A DNA stretch of 64,000 nucleotides from Candidatus Defluviilinea gracilis (lineage in GTDB: Bacteria > Chloroflexota > Anaerolineae > Anaerolineales > Villigracilaceae), in contig JADJWS010000001.1 of assembly GCA_016716235.1 (NCBI GenBank), forward strand, positions 1,984,001 through 2,048,000, read 5' to 3'. The position numbers and the translations under genes were made by a program. The notes below the pieces were generated by a model. The model had not been told where the DNA came from. It saw only the letters and a program-made list of their open reading frames with translations, and made no database searches. Positions 52,684 through 61,252 of the stretch are shown piece by piece. The stretch's first letter is position 1, and every line of letters begins with the position of its first letter.

Positions 52684-53769
52684 TTATAATTCATCTTCAT
52701 CGTCCTCTTCCAGACCATCAAAAAATTCAGTGGGCGGAATGAATGGCGGTTCATTCGGGTCATATCGTTTTGGCGTGGATGGGGGAGTAATGTTGCGCGT
52801 CCATTGATGTGAATTCTTCAACTCCTCCAGCATTTCTGCATGGAGTTCATCCTTCCACTTCTCGTACATGCGGATCTGTTTCTTTGCCCAATCGGGCAAT
52901 TCCCCTGGCTGACCATCATCCATATCGAGAAAACTCCAATCCACAAGCGTGGATGTGGGTGTTTCCTTTTTCTCAGGGATGGACGCCTCGAACAGTTTTG
53001 CCAATCCCTTGTCGATGCTGGGGCGGTACGGAACAATGCGTTTCAAATGATTCTCGTTGCGCGCTCTTTGCAAATAATCCTTCGTCTTCGGCGCGGAGGG
53101 ATCAACGAACTCCATCATACGGTCATAACGAGAACCATCGCCCGCGGGTGGAATCCATGGGATGCGGTGAGCATTGTCCCGCCACCAAATCACTTCAGCA
53201 AGCAATCGCCTTGCCTTCTCATCGTTAAAGCGCGAAGACAGTTCGCCCAACGCTTCGGCGGCGTCGGCGAAGAATCCCAGATCGGCATATTGCCAGCCGA
53301 TCCAGAACAAGGTCTCTTGTGGGTTTTTGGCTTTGGCAATTGCGTCTGCAAAGATCGTCCACGCGTAATCGGCGCATTCCTCATCGCCGAGACAGTACGC
53401 TCCAAGCAACTCCCTCTTGCCGTCTTCGAGAATTTTTAGCACATCGTTTAGCCCACCCCGATCGCGCTTCAACTCGCGCTTCCCATCCCACCGACTTATA
53501 AAACGATACGACAACGCCAGCCTGCGCCGTTGTTGCCACGGACGGTCATCCCATTCGTCAATGTTCTGCTGAATGGCGACACGGTTGTCGTAGATCATCC
53601 ATTCGTCGCAAAAAAGTTCATACACAAGTTCCTTTGCCTCTTCACAATCAGGGAACAAAGCCAACACATCGAAACACAACGCCGCCGCATCGGCTTGCCC
53701 CGCATGCCATTGACCATCCTCTCTGGCACGGGCTAATGTTTGGCGAACGTAATCAGGGTAAGTGGTCAT
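52684..53769 (-). CDS. Unknown soluble protein with acidic tail
   Basis: The predicted 361 residues start at the ATG 53769, which overlaps the stop of the recQ/dprA fusion (TGATG); an open frame continues upstream inside that gene. The N-terminal two-thirds are helical with TPR-like character (ALCFDVLALFPDCEEAKELVYELF, LFWIGWQYADLGFFADAAEALGEL). Proline-rich and acidic stretches end the protein (PPFIPPTEFFDGLEEDDEDEL). No family is recognised. The coupling suggests that it was once translated after an intact recQ- or dprA-like gene. Confidence 0.7.
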   Translation of the reverse strand: MTTYPDYVRQTLARAREDGQWHAGQADAAALCFDVLALFPDCEEAKELVYELFCDEWMIYDNRVAIQQNIDEWDDRPWQQRRRLALSYRFISRWDGKRELKRDRGGLNDVLKILEDGKRELLGAYCLGDEECADYAWTIFADAIAKAKNPQETLFWIGWQYADLGFFADAAEALGELSSRFNDEKARRLLAEVIWWRDNAHRIPWIPPAGDGSRYDRMMEFVDPSAPKTKDYLQRARNENHLKRIVPYRPSIDKGLAKLFEASIPEKKETPTSTLVDWSFLDMDDGQPGELPDWAKKQIRMYEKWKDELHAEMLEELKNSHQWTRNITPPSTPKRYDPNEPPFIPPTEFFDGLEEDDEDEL

Positions 53770-54206
53770 CAGAATAAACCTGGTTGTATCGGTTGCTGAA
53801 GAGGCAGGCTCGCGGCTTCTCGTTCCATCCAATTGGGCAATTGCGCGGGTTTATCTTTGAACGGATGAGGGAAAGCCAGTGCGCCTTTTTGCAGGAGCAG
53901 TTTATTTCCCTCTGGCATGTGATCGTGATCCAACACAAACACGGGAACCCAACTATTCTTGAGCGTCTCGGTCGCGCCCGCCCAGGTGCCGCCTGTCTCG
54001 GCATCCGAGGCGATGAGCGGCGAGATGACGAGCGTGAGTCCTTCGAAGTGCAGCGCGGCAAATTGATAGATGAGCGATTTGCCCGCGCCTGTGGGCATAA
54101 TGGCAAGAGTGTGTTGTTTGTTGAGGAGGGATTGAATCGCTTCTTCCTGTCCCGCGCGGAAGGAGTCAAAGCCGAAACGGTGACGGAGAGAAGACTCAAG
54201 CGACAT
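53769..54206 (-). pseudogene. Fusion remnant: RecQ helicase N-terminus joined to a DprA-like C-terminus
   Basis: The open frame (145 codons from the ATG at 54206) begins as RecQ: LRHRFGFDSFRAGQEEAIQSLL, Walker A MPTGAGKSLIYQ and LVISPLIA (motif Ia). It then changes abruptly to SDAETGGTWAGATETLKNSWVPVFV...LLLQKGALAFP, the C-terminal part of a DprA/SMF-like DNA-processing Rossmann domain. All later helicase motifs (DEAH, III-VI) and the first half of the DprA domain are missing, so an internal deletion probably fused two neighbours. TATACT lies 6 nt before the ATG. An insertion sequence lies 60 bp upstream. Confidence 0.75.
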
Positions 54207-54212
54207 GAGTGA

Positions 54213-54218
54213 AGTATA
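54213..54218 (-). promoter_or_regulatory. -10 box of the recQ/dprA remnant (leaderless layout)
   Basis: TATACT on the minus strand, 6 nt before the ATG at 54206; no Shine-Dalgarno. Confidence 0.5.
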
Positions 54219-54248
54219 ACAAAAATCGCCCTGCCGCGAATCTGGCAG

Positions 54249-54264
54249 TGCGATAGTGCGATAG
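54249..54264. repeat. TGCGATAG octamer repeat, left part
   Basis: Two tandem TGCGATAG copies directly left of the insertion sequence; the inner one (54257-54264) is the target-site duplication. Confidence 0.85.
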
Positions 54265-55720
54265 GGGAGCACTCAAAGTTTGTTAGGGGGAGGTAGACAA
54301 GTTGAGATAAAAGGGTTTCAAATTATCCCAAGCATTGCTAAGCCAGGCGGCTCTAGCTTTGGCAGTTGCAATAACGCCAGCCAGTGTCCAGCGAGCGCCA
54401 GAACATTTGAGGCGCGCCGCGGCGATTTGTTTACAAGCGCTTTCGATGGTGCCGCTGCCGATCAAATAGCCTTGTTGTCGAAAGCGTGCATAGTCCATTC
54501 TTTTTTCGTTATTGGCATAATAGGTGATGGCTTTTTCGGCAAAGGGTCGAGCGTGGGCGTGAGGCAGGAAAGTGCGACAGGCCAGTAACACTTCTTGAAT
54601 ACGCCCTTCCCAAAGATCGGTTTGTACTTGCGTCAGCCATTCCTGGGCTTGACTTGCACCTGCGCCAAAAGCGGCTTCGGCAATGGGAGCAAGATACTGA
54701 CAGGCATGATACCAATCCACAATCTGGACGGCTTGCGGAAAATAGTGTTCGACCAATCTCCAAATCCAAACGGCTCCATCTGAGACAAAAACGACTTCCT
54801 CGTAGGTGTCGACATTGTTTTGGATGCCTGTTGCCCAAAGCAATCGGCCAAATTGTTCCGCTTCCATGATGTCACAATAATACTGCACGTCTTTGGCGTG
54901 CAAATGGTTCTGTTCACCCACAGGTTGCCCAGAATGGTTTTTGGGCGTTGGCTCCACGTGATACCAGCACAGGGTCTTCAATTCGCGCCATTCCTGCTGT
55001 AAGGGTACATGAGCGCCATCGATAGAAGCGTAAATACGTCCAGAACGGTATTCCAAACTGCGCTCACGCACTTGCAAAGATGGCTCATCCTCTGCTTTTT
55101 CCATCCATTCTTTTTCTGCTTGCGCTTGTGCGTTGCCATACCCTTCGGTTTGCTTACGAACCGTGTTGTCGCTGACTCGAAACAGCAGAAAGCGTTCGGC
55201 CAATTGGCTAGCTTCCTCAAAGGCAACTTCCACTCCCAATACTCCCAACAAGCTTGCCAATGCCTGAGTGACCTGCCCTGGCACTATCCTATATTTCTGA
55301 TCCAAGGGAGACTGCCCTTGATGACATTCTGTACAAAGATAATATCTGCGCTGGTAGCCTACTTTCCCGAATACGGTCCATAGAACTGCTGCGCGGTTGC
55401 TGACAAACTTGGCTTTCGCCCCACAAGCACATTCAATTTCTTTTTGGGCGTACCGTTCTTCGCCCTGCTCAATGGCTTGTTGCAGCCCTAAGCCCGCCGC
55501 CGCTTTTACCAACTCGCGCATGGTTTGCTCCATCTCATGAATACCCTGCTTTTCCGCCATCTGTTCTTTGATTTCTTCTGCTAATATTTTGGCGATCTGC
55601 TCCAGCCGTGTTGTGCTAAACTCCATTTGAGCCTCCGAGTTCGGGTTTATGCTTGTCCAAGCCCAAGCCTATCTCAGAGGCTCCTTTTTGAAAACTCATC
55701 TACAAACTTTGAGTGCACCC
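54265..55720 (-). mobile_element. ISKra4-like insertion sequence, complete
   Basis: The 1456-bp element has terminal inverted repeats GGGAGCACTCAAAGTTTGT (left, from 54265) and GGGTGCACTCAAAGTTTGT (right, inverted, ending 55720), differing at one base. An 8-bp direct repeat, TGCGATAG, flanks it (54257-54264 and 55721-55728). It carries one transposase gene on the minus strand. Complete ends and an intact ORF suggest a recent insertion. Confidence 0.9.
54283..55626 (-). CDS. ISKra4-like DDE transposase
   Basis: A 447-residue transposase. A zinc-ribbon-like pattern (CAC at 66-68 and CTEC at 98-101) precedes a helical DNA-binding part (VEVAFEEASQLAERFL, VSDNTVRKQTEGYG). The RNase-H-like catalytic residues are probably Asp203 (ASIDGAHVP), Asp283 (FVSDGAVWIW) and Glu395 (GSGTIESACKQ). 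It cuts and moves the surrounding element. GGAGG lies 7-8 nt before the ATG. The family is assigned from overall pattern and ends, so a near relative is possible. Confidence 0.88.
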   Translation of the reverse strand: MEFSTTRLEQIAKILAEEIKEQMAEKQGIHEMEQTMRELVKAAAGLGLQQAIEQGEERYAQKEIECACGAKAKFVSNRAAVLWTVFGKVGYQRRYYLCTECHQGQSPLDQKYRIVPGQVTQALASLLGVLGVEVAFEEASQLAERFLLFRVSDNTVRKQTEGYGNAQAQAEKEWMEKAEDEPSLQVRERSLEYRSGRIYASIDGAHVPLQQEWRELKTLCWYHVEPTPKNHSGQPVGEQNHLHAKDVQYYCDIMEAEQFGRLLWATGIQNNVDTYEEVVFVSDGAVWIWRLVEHYFPQAVQIVDWYHACQYLAPIAEAAFGAGASQAQEWLTQVQTDLWEGRIQEVLLACRTFLPHAHARPFAEKAITYYANNEKRMDYARFRQQGYLIGSGTIESACKQIAAARLKCSGARWTLAGVIATAKARAAWLSNAWDNLKPFYLNLSTSP

Positions 55721-55744
55721 TGCGATAGTGCGATAGTGCGATAG
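55721..55744. repeat. TGCGATAG octamer repeat, right part
   Basis: Three tandem TGCGATAG copies right of the insertion sequence; the first is the target-site duplication. A degenerate AGCGATCC follows. Before insertion the array would have had about four copies. Confidence 0.85.
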
Positions 55745-55883
55745 AGCGATCCAACCTTGAAAGAAAATCTAGGCGACGAATTTATATACCTGATTTGTAC
55801 CGCGCGGGAATTCGTTTGATGTTATGAATGGCTGGATTTTTTCGGATTATTGGTCGTCAACAACCATCTATTCAAAATTGCGC

Positions 55884-55889
55884 TACAAT
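55884..55889 (+). promoter_or_regulatory. -10 box of the LuxR gene (leaderless layout)
   Basis: TACAAT, 6 nt (CGCGAC), then the ATG at 55896. This decides the start against the in-frame ATG at 55824. Confidence 0.5.
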
Positions 55890-55895
55890 CGCGAC

Positions 55896-58526
55896 ATGCT
55901 TAATTCGGTACTTCAAACCAAACTCGCCATGCCACACAGCCGGACATTTCGAGTCTCGCGTCCCAGATTGTTGAATCAACTCGACCGGGGACTTGAACTT
56001 GGACATCGCCTCTTCCTGATTTCTGCTCCTCCGGGATATGGGAAGACCACCCTGCTTAGCGACTGGCTGGATCGAGGGAAGTATCGCTTTGGGTGGCTGA
56101 CACTGGATGAAGGAGATAATGATCCGTCGCAGTCCTGGACGTATCTAGCGAACGCGCTAACGGTTCACATCCCCAACCTGGCGGACACGATTCAAACCCT
56201 TCTGCAAAGTGATCCGCTCCATCAACTGCCAGGCGACATCCTGACAACCACTTTCATCAATGCGCTCGTACAAGATAAGATGCCGCTGGTTCTGGTGTTG
56301 GATGATTATCACGTCATCCAAAATGAACGCATCCATGCCATTCTGATTCAACTGTTGGCGCGCATGCCCGTCAATTTTCACATCGCGATGACCAGCCGCA
56401 ACGAGCCGCCGCTCGACCTTCCCCGCCTGCGCGCGCGTGGACAGGTCACCGAAATCCACGTGGACGCGCTTGGCTTTTCGACGGACGAGACCCAGGACTA
56501 CCTGAACACCGCCATGAAATTGGAGTTGTCGGCGGATGAGATCGTACTATTGACCGACCGCACCGAAGGCTGGCCCGCCGGTTTGCAATTGGCGGCGTTG
56601 GCGTTGCAATCCATCCAACAGAAGGACAAATCCGAATCGACATCGTTCATTCAGATGTTCGGCGGCAGTCACCGTTATGTAACCGACTATCTGACCGACG
56701 AAGTCTTGAAGCGCCAGAGCGAGTCGATCCAATCCTTTTTGTTACAGACCAGCCTGCTCGAAAAATTGACTGCGCCGCTTTGCGACCAGATTCTTGGATC
56801 AAACGACTCTCAATCTGTGCTGGAGTTTTTGGAGCGCGCCAATCTATTCCTCCTTCCGCTGGATACGACCCGTCAATGGTATCGCTATCATTCACTCTGG
56901 GCGGAGGTGCTGCAAACCCGCCTGAAATGCGAACAGTCCGGCCAGATCAAAGAATTGCATCGCCGCGCCTTTGATTGGTTTTCAAAGAACGGTTTTCTGG
57001 ATGAAGCCGTATCCCATGCCATCGCGGCTGGAGAAATGGAAGGGGCGGCGAGTCTCATCGAAACCACATCCCGAAACCTGGTCATGCGCGGAGGCAGCGC
57101 CACCTTGCAAGGCTGGCTCGCCAAATTGCCGCATGAGTCTGTGGTTGCCCGCCCTGCGCTGGTCGTCGCTCAATGTTGGGCATTGATCACAGACGGCAAA
57201 CTGGATGATGTGGAACTGCTCTTGAATGAGATTGACGGACGCGCGGAACTGTCGCCTGTCATGGCGGGGGAGATCGCCGCCATCCGCGCCATCCTCGCTA
57301 CCGTACATCAGGACTTGCCTGCCATTCATCAATATGCGCAGGAAGCCCTGCGTTTGATCCCTCTCGAAGATAGCTCGATCCGCTGTGGGGTGTTGCTCAG
57401 TCAGGGAACGGCAGCGACGCTTTCGGGTGAGATCGAGCGTTCCATCCAATTGCTCACGCAGACCATTCAGGAAAGTCAGCGCGGACACCAGCCCATCATC
57501 TACTTGATTGCCACCAGCACGCTTGCCCAAACCTATGAAGCGATAGGCGACTTTGACCGCGCCGAGCGACTACATCGGCAGGTGATCGCCCTCGAATCAG
57601 ACTCCGTCTTGAGCGGGTTGCCATTGATTGGGGTGGGATACGTGGGTTTGGGCGGAGTCCTGCACGAGCATTTGCTGTTCGAAGAAGCCGAGTCTGTTTT
57701 TCAGAAGGGACTGGAGATCGGTCAACGCTGGGGTAGCCCTGAGATTCAGATCGGCGGGTATTTAAGTTTGGCGCGTCTGCGGTTTACACAAGGTAGGCTG
57801 GACGAAGCGCTGGCTTTCATCAAAAAATTGGAGGGCGAGTTTGCTTCTGCCATGCCCATACATGAAAATGGATTCCTGCGTTCCATTCACGCGCGATTTT
57901 CTCTCGCAAAGAGACAATTAGCAGACGCCGAGGCATGGGCGCAAGAGTTCGCTCCCTCAGCAACTCCCGTCACCTTTGATAATGAAAGCCAGTGGCTGGT
58001 TCTTGTGCGGATCCTGCTGACACGCCACGAATTTGAACATGCGGCAGGGTTGCTTGTGCAACTCGAAGAAAATGCCCGCGCGGGTCGTCGTACCAGCCTG
58101 ATCGAGATTCTACTCCTGAAGATTCAACTCCCAACCACAGATGCGCCTGAGAAGGATTCCATATTGAAGGAAGCCTTGCAAATGGCAGAACCGCAAAACC
58201 AGCGCCGCGTCTTTCTGGATGAGACAGAACTGCTACCCCTCCTGCGAATCTATCGCGCCAAACATCCTGACGAACTGTTCGCCATCAGCCTCGTGGATGA
58301 TTTTGAACGACGCGCCGCCATGCAGAGTCCATCTGCCCTGTTGAGCGAGCGTGAAATGGACGTGCTGCGCCTGTTATCGGCGGGACTTTCGAATCAGGAG
58401 ATCGCCGAGCGGTTGGTCGTCGCGCTTTCGACGGTCAAGAGTCATGTCAAAAGTATACTGATGAAACTCGAAGTCAAAAACCGCACCGAGGCGGTGGCGC
58501 GTGCCAGGGAGTTGAAACTGCTCTAG
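55896..58526 (+). CDS. MalT-type LuxR transcriptional regulator (STAND ATPase)
   Basis: The predicted 876 residues start at the ATG 55896. The ATPase has Walker A SAPPGYGKTTL (43-53) and Walker B VLVLDDYHVI, with WLTLDEGDNDP between, as in MalT. A winged-helix and long TPR-like sensor region follows. The C-terminal LuxR helix-turn-helix is complete (LLSEREMDVLRLLSAGLSNQEIAERLVVALSTVKSHVKSI). It would bind ATP and an inducer, oligomerise and activate nearby promoters. The two reductase-like paralogs start 108 bp downstream behind a terminator hairpin and are the natural target candidates. Confidence 0.92.
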   Translation: MLNSVLQTKLAMPHSRTFRVSRPRLLNQLDRGLELGHRLFLISAPPGYGKTTLLSDWLDRGKYRFGWLTLDEGDNDPSQSWTYLANALTVHIPNLADTIQTLLQSDPLHQLPGDILTTTFINALVQDKMPLVLVLDDYHVIQNERIHAILIQLLARMPVNFHIAMTSRNEPPLDLPRLRARGQVTEIHVDALGFSTDETQDYLNTAMKLELSADEIVLLTDRTEGWPAGLQLAALALQSIQQKDKSESTSFIQMFGGSHRYVTDYLTDEVLKRQSESIQSFLLQTSLLEKLTAPLCDQILGSNDSQSVLEFLERANLFLLPLDTTRQWYRYHSLWAEVLQTRLKCEQSGQIKELHRRAFDWFSKNGFLDEAVSHAIAAGEMEGAASLIETTSRNLVMRGGSATLQGWLAKLPHESVVARPALVVAQCWALITDGKLDDVELLLNEIDGRAELSPVMAGEIAAIRAILATVHQDLPAIHQYAQEALRLIPLEDSSIRCGVLLSQGTAATLSGEIERSIQLLTQTIQESQRGHQPIIYLIATSTLAQTYEAIGDFDRAERLHRQVIALESDSVLSGLPLIGVGYVGLGGVLHEHLLFEEAESVFQKGLEIGQRWGSPEIQIGGYLSLARLRFTQGRLDEALAFIKKLEGEFASAMPIHENGFLRSIHARFSLAKRQLADAEAWAQEFAPSATPVTFDNESQWLVLVRILLTRHEFEHAAGLLVQLEENARAGRRTSLIEILLLKIQLPTTDAPEKDSILKEALQMAEPQNQRRVFLDETELLPLLRIYRAKHPDELFAISLVDDFERRAAMQSPSALLSEREMDVLRLLSAGLSNQEIAERLVVALSTVKSHVKSILMKLEVKNRTEAVARARELKLL

Positions 58527-58583
58527 CCTTTCCCCCCGCCCGTTCATCCTTTCGAGGGATGACCTCCCCCCTCCTTCTCGATA

Positions 58584-58620
58584 AGATATGCCCATCCATA
58601 AACGATGGGCATATTTCTTT
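58584..58620 (+). terminator. Rho-independent terminator after the LuxR gene
   Basis: ATATGCCCATC (58586-58596) pairs with GATGGGCATAT (58604-58614), followed by TTCTTT. It separates the regulator from the reductase pair. Confidence 0.75.
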
Positions 58621-58634
58621 CAAGGAGATAAAAC

Positions 58635-59597
58635 ATGAAAACACTGATCGTCGGCGCAGGCATTATCGGAACTATTTACGGCTGGGCATTTGCAGAAGCG
58701 GGGCACGAGGTCACGCATCTCGTCCGCCCCGGAAAAGCCTCGCAATTTGCAAATGGATTTGAGATCGATATGTACGACGTCCGCAAGGGGCACAAACGGA
58801 ACTTCACCGGGCATTATCCCATCCGTGTGACCGAAACGCTCGATTCGCCTGAGGGGTATGAACTGATCATCATCCCGACCAAACATTATCACCTGGTCGA
58901 AACGCTAAAACAGATCGTCCCGCAGGCAGGGAGCGCGGACTTCCTGCTCCTCACCCAGAACTGGGATGGGACGGATGAGATAGACGCCATCCTGCCGCCC
59001 TCACGCTACGTCTTTGGCGATGCCAAGGCGGGCGGCAAGTTCGAAAGAGACAAACTGATCGCCACAATTGCCAGCGTTGATGTGGGGCAGGTAAATGGCA
59101 GGCGCGATACCAGTTTGGATAAAGTGGTTGCGTTGTGCGAATCGGCGCAGGTGGGTGTCACTGTCCATGAGAATATCCTGCATTATCTCTGGGTACAGTA
59201 TGCCATCACTGGCGGGTTGTGGCCCGCGCTGGTCAAAGCGGGCAGTTTCGAAGCGGTGCTGGAGAATCGTCAGGTCGGCGAACAGGGCTTACGCGCCGCG
59301 CGCGAATCGCTGGAAGTCATCGCCCGCCGCGGTGTGAATCTGGCGAAATTCCCCGATGCAAAGATGTACATGAACAATTCGCCGTTCGGCATGTGGGTCG
59401 CCAACATTGTGATCAAAGTGCTGTTTCGCTACAACAAACTCGTCCAGCGCAGTTCAGCGCACGGACTGGAAGACATCGAAGAAGTGAAAGTGTTTTACTA
59501 CGACCTGCTCAACAGCGGACGCGCACTCAACGTGGCGATGCCTGCCTTGAGCGCATTCGAAACCGATATTAAGAATTTTGAGGGAGCAGCCTCATGA
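58635..59597 (+). CDS. Ketopantoate-reductase-like (ApbA/PanE fold) oxidoreductase, paralog 1
   Basis: A 320-residue protein. The Rossmann motif LIVGAGIIGTIYGWAFAEAGHEV starts at residue 4, and IIIPTKHYHLVETL and LLLTQNWDG follow the ketopantoate reductase pattern. At the catalytic position, where PanE has W-x-K-x(3)-N, the sequence reads LWVQYAITG; the catalytic Lys is replaced by Gln. It is therefore probably not a pantothenate enzyme and may reduce another 2-keto compound. AAGGAGATAAAAC precedes the ATG. Its stop overlaps the start of a paralog by 4 bp. Confidence 0.85.
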   Translation: MKTLIVGAGIIGTIYGWAFAEAGHEVTHLVRPGKASQFANGFEIDMYDVRKGHKRNFTGHYPIRVTETLDSPEGYELIIIPTKHYHLVETLKQIVPQAGSADFLLLTQNWDGTDEIDAILPPSRYVFGDAKAGGKFERDKLIATIASVDVGQVNGRRDTSLDKVVALCESAQVGVTVHENILHYLWVQYAITGGLWPALVKAGSFEAVLENRQVGEQGLRAARESLEVIARRGVNLAKFPDAKMYMNNSPFGMWVANIVIKVLFRYNKLVQRSSAHGLEDIEEVKVFYYDLLNSGRALNVAMPALSAFETDIKNFEGAAS

Positions 59598-60538
59598 AAA
59601 CATTGATCGTTGGCGCAGGTGTCATCGGCGTCATCTACGGATGGGCGCTGCAAAAAGCGGGCGCGGAAGTTACACACTTCGTTCGCCCTGGCATGGCTGG
59701 TCAGTTTCCAAAGGGCGTCACCCTCGACCTGCTCGACGAACGCAAGGGCTATCCGCCCACATCCATCCAACATTACCCGATCCGCTGTGTGGATTCGATT
59801 TCTCCGGCGGACGGCTATGAGCTTATCATTGTGCCGACCAACGGTCAGCAGGTGGAAGCAGCGATGAAGGATTTGGCGTCGGTTTCGGGGGATGCCACCT
59901 TCTTTCTGTTCTCCAGCAATTGGGATGGACTGGCTGCTTACGATGCGATCTTGCCGCGTGAACGTTATTTGCTTGGTTACCCCGATGGCGGCGGAACGGT
60001 CAAGGATGGCGTCTACTGGACGAACCTGGGTGCGGAGGTTCATCTCGGTCTGGTGGAAGGTCAATCTGCCGCACGACTGGAACAAGTAAAGAATGTATTT
60101 ACCCGCGCTGATATGAAGCCCGACATGCAGGAGAATATGCTGCACTGGTTATGGATCCACAATGCAGGCGTGATAGGATTTGCAGCTGGGTTGGCGAAGT
60201 ATCGCGTCATCGACCCCTATCTCGCGGATAATGAACTGGTCTACCAATCGATTCGAGCCACAAAAGAATTGTACGATCTGTGCGCCCAGCGTGGCGTGGA
60301 TCTGAAGAAGTACCCTGAGATCGGCTATATCAAATTCCCTATCTGGCTGGTGGCTTTCTTATTGCGTCGGAACTTCCGCCGGAATGAAAGTATGCAGCGT
60401 TATACCGCTCACGCCGTCAGTGAGGGCAGCCGTAGGGAGTCGAAATATCACTACGCCCAGGTCATGCAATCTGCGGCTGAACTTGGTTTCGAGATGCCAA
60501 ACTTGAATGCGATGGGGAAATATCTCGCAATGCCTTGA
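59594..60538 (+). CDS. Ketopantoate-reductase-like (ApbA/PanE fold) oxidoreductase, paralog 2
   Basis: A 314-residue tandem paralog of the preceding gene (both begin MKTLIVGAG-IG-IYGWA). NAD(P)-binding LIVGAGVIGVIYG, IIVPTNGQQVEAAM and FLFSSNWDG are conserved. The catalytic segment reads LWIHNAGVIGF, with His where PanE has the catalytic Lys. The C-terminal half keeps the helical dimer pattern (YTAHAVSEGSRRESKYHYAQVM). The ATGA overlap suggests that both are made together, perhaps as a heterodimer. A strong terminator follows. Confidence 0.85.
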   Translation: MKTLIVGAGVIGVIYGWALQKAGAEVTHFVRPGMAGQFPKGVTLDLLDERKGYPPTSIQHYPIRCVDSISPADGYELIIVPTNGQQVEAAMKDLASVSGDATFFLFSSNWDGLAAYDAILPRERYLLGYPDGGGTVKDGVYWTNLGAEVHLGLVEGQSAARLEQVKNVFTRADMKPDMQENMLHWLWIHNAGVIGFAAGLAKYRVIDPYLADNELVYQSIRATKELYDLCAQRGVDLKKYPEIGYIKFPIWLVAFLLRRNFRRNESMQRYTAHAVSEGSRRESKYHYAQVMQSAAELGFEMPNLNAMGKYLAMP

Positions 60539-60559
60539 ATTTCAATCAGAAAACCCAAA

Positions 60560-60596
60560 CAAGAACACCCCTGTCGACAGGGGTGTTCTTGTTTTA
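60560..60596 (+). terminator. Rho-independent terminator after the reductase pair
   Basis: CAAGAACACCCCTGTC pairs perfectly with GACAGGGGTGTTCTTG (60560-60591), followed by TTTTATC. It can also serve the convergent gene at 60613. Confidence 0.93.
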
Positions 60597-60612
60597 TCAG
60601 ATGTACTATCCT

Positions 60613-61023
60613 TTAGTCGGCGGGTACAAAATTTTGCGGGCGAAATTTATACCCATACACGATTAAACCTCGTTCATCGCCGTCGTTGCGCATTTTGCGC
60701 GTCACCATTTCGACGGGCATGCCGATCTCGACGGCGTTGTTGTCAACGTCTGTTAACTGCGCGGTGATCATGGGGCCCTCATCCAACTTTACCAACGCAA
60801 CAGTGTAAGGCGCGTTGGCGTCATAGCCTGCGGGGGCTTCGTACACGGTGGTGAATGAATACACCTCGCCTTTGCCGCTGAAGGTGTACAGGTCTTTGGC
60901 TTCGTCGCCGCAGTTCGGGCACACGTCGCGCGGGGGGAAAATTTTGTAATCGCAATGCGGGCACACCTCGCCGACCAGCCCGTAGCGTTGTTTCTTGAGT
61001 CTCCAGTGTCTTGGAATTTCCAT
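60613..61023 (-). CDS. DUF35-type OB-fold/zinc-ribbon acyl-CoA-associated protein
   Basis: A 136-residue protein. The N-terminal rubredoxin-like zinc ribbon has CPHC and CPNC (EVCPHCDYKIFPPRDVCPNC), and the rest is an OB-fold (GKGEVYSFTTVYEAPAGYD, PYTVALVKLDEGPMITAQL). In other organisms DUF35 proteins work with thiolases or HMG-CoA synthase by channelling acyl-CoA. No thiolase lies nearby in this window. Length and motifs are normal. Confidence 0.9.
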   Translation of the reverse strand: MEIPRHWRLKKQRYGLVGEVCPHCDYKIFPPRDVCPNCGDEAKDLYTFSGKGEVYSFTTVYEAPAGYDANAPYTVALVKLDEGPMITAQLTDVDNNAVEIGMPVEMVTRKMRNDGDERGLIVYGYKFRPQNFVPAD

Positions 61024-61192
61024 GATTGCTTTCCTTTCGCAAGGGTAATTCTATCCCGCTGGACTCTCAAAGACTCTCAAACTGGATTCTTTGCAAGAAT
61101 GTTTATGGGATGACTTGCCCGAGTCAGCCCGACGGGAGGGCTGATTCGCCAGTGGCGACCCAGCCGCAAGGAGGAGGCGAAGCGCCGCGTCC

Positions 61193-61236
61193 GCAAACAA
61201 AAACAGCGCAGACGTTATATATCCGTCTGCGCTGTT
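61193..61236 (-). terminator. Terminator of the DUF3597 gene
   Basis: AACAGCGCAGACG (61202-61214) pairs with CGTCTGCGCTGTT (61224-61236). On the minus strand the stem is followed by TTTTTGTTT, a good rho-independent terminator. Confidence 0.88.
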
Positions 61237-61252
61237 AGTCGATCCGACTCTT

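Noticed and set aside
54249..55744. TGCGATAG tandem copies as a possible CRISPR array
   Set aside because: The units are 8 bp, directly adjacent and without spacers; they are a simple tandem repeat split by an insertion sequence.
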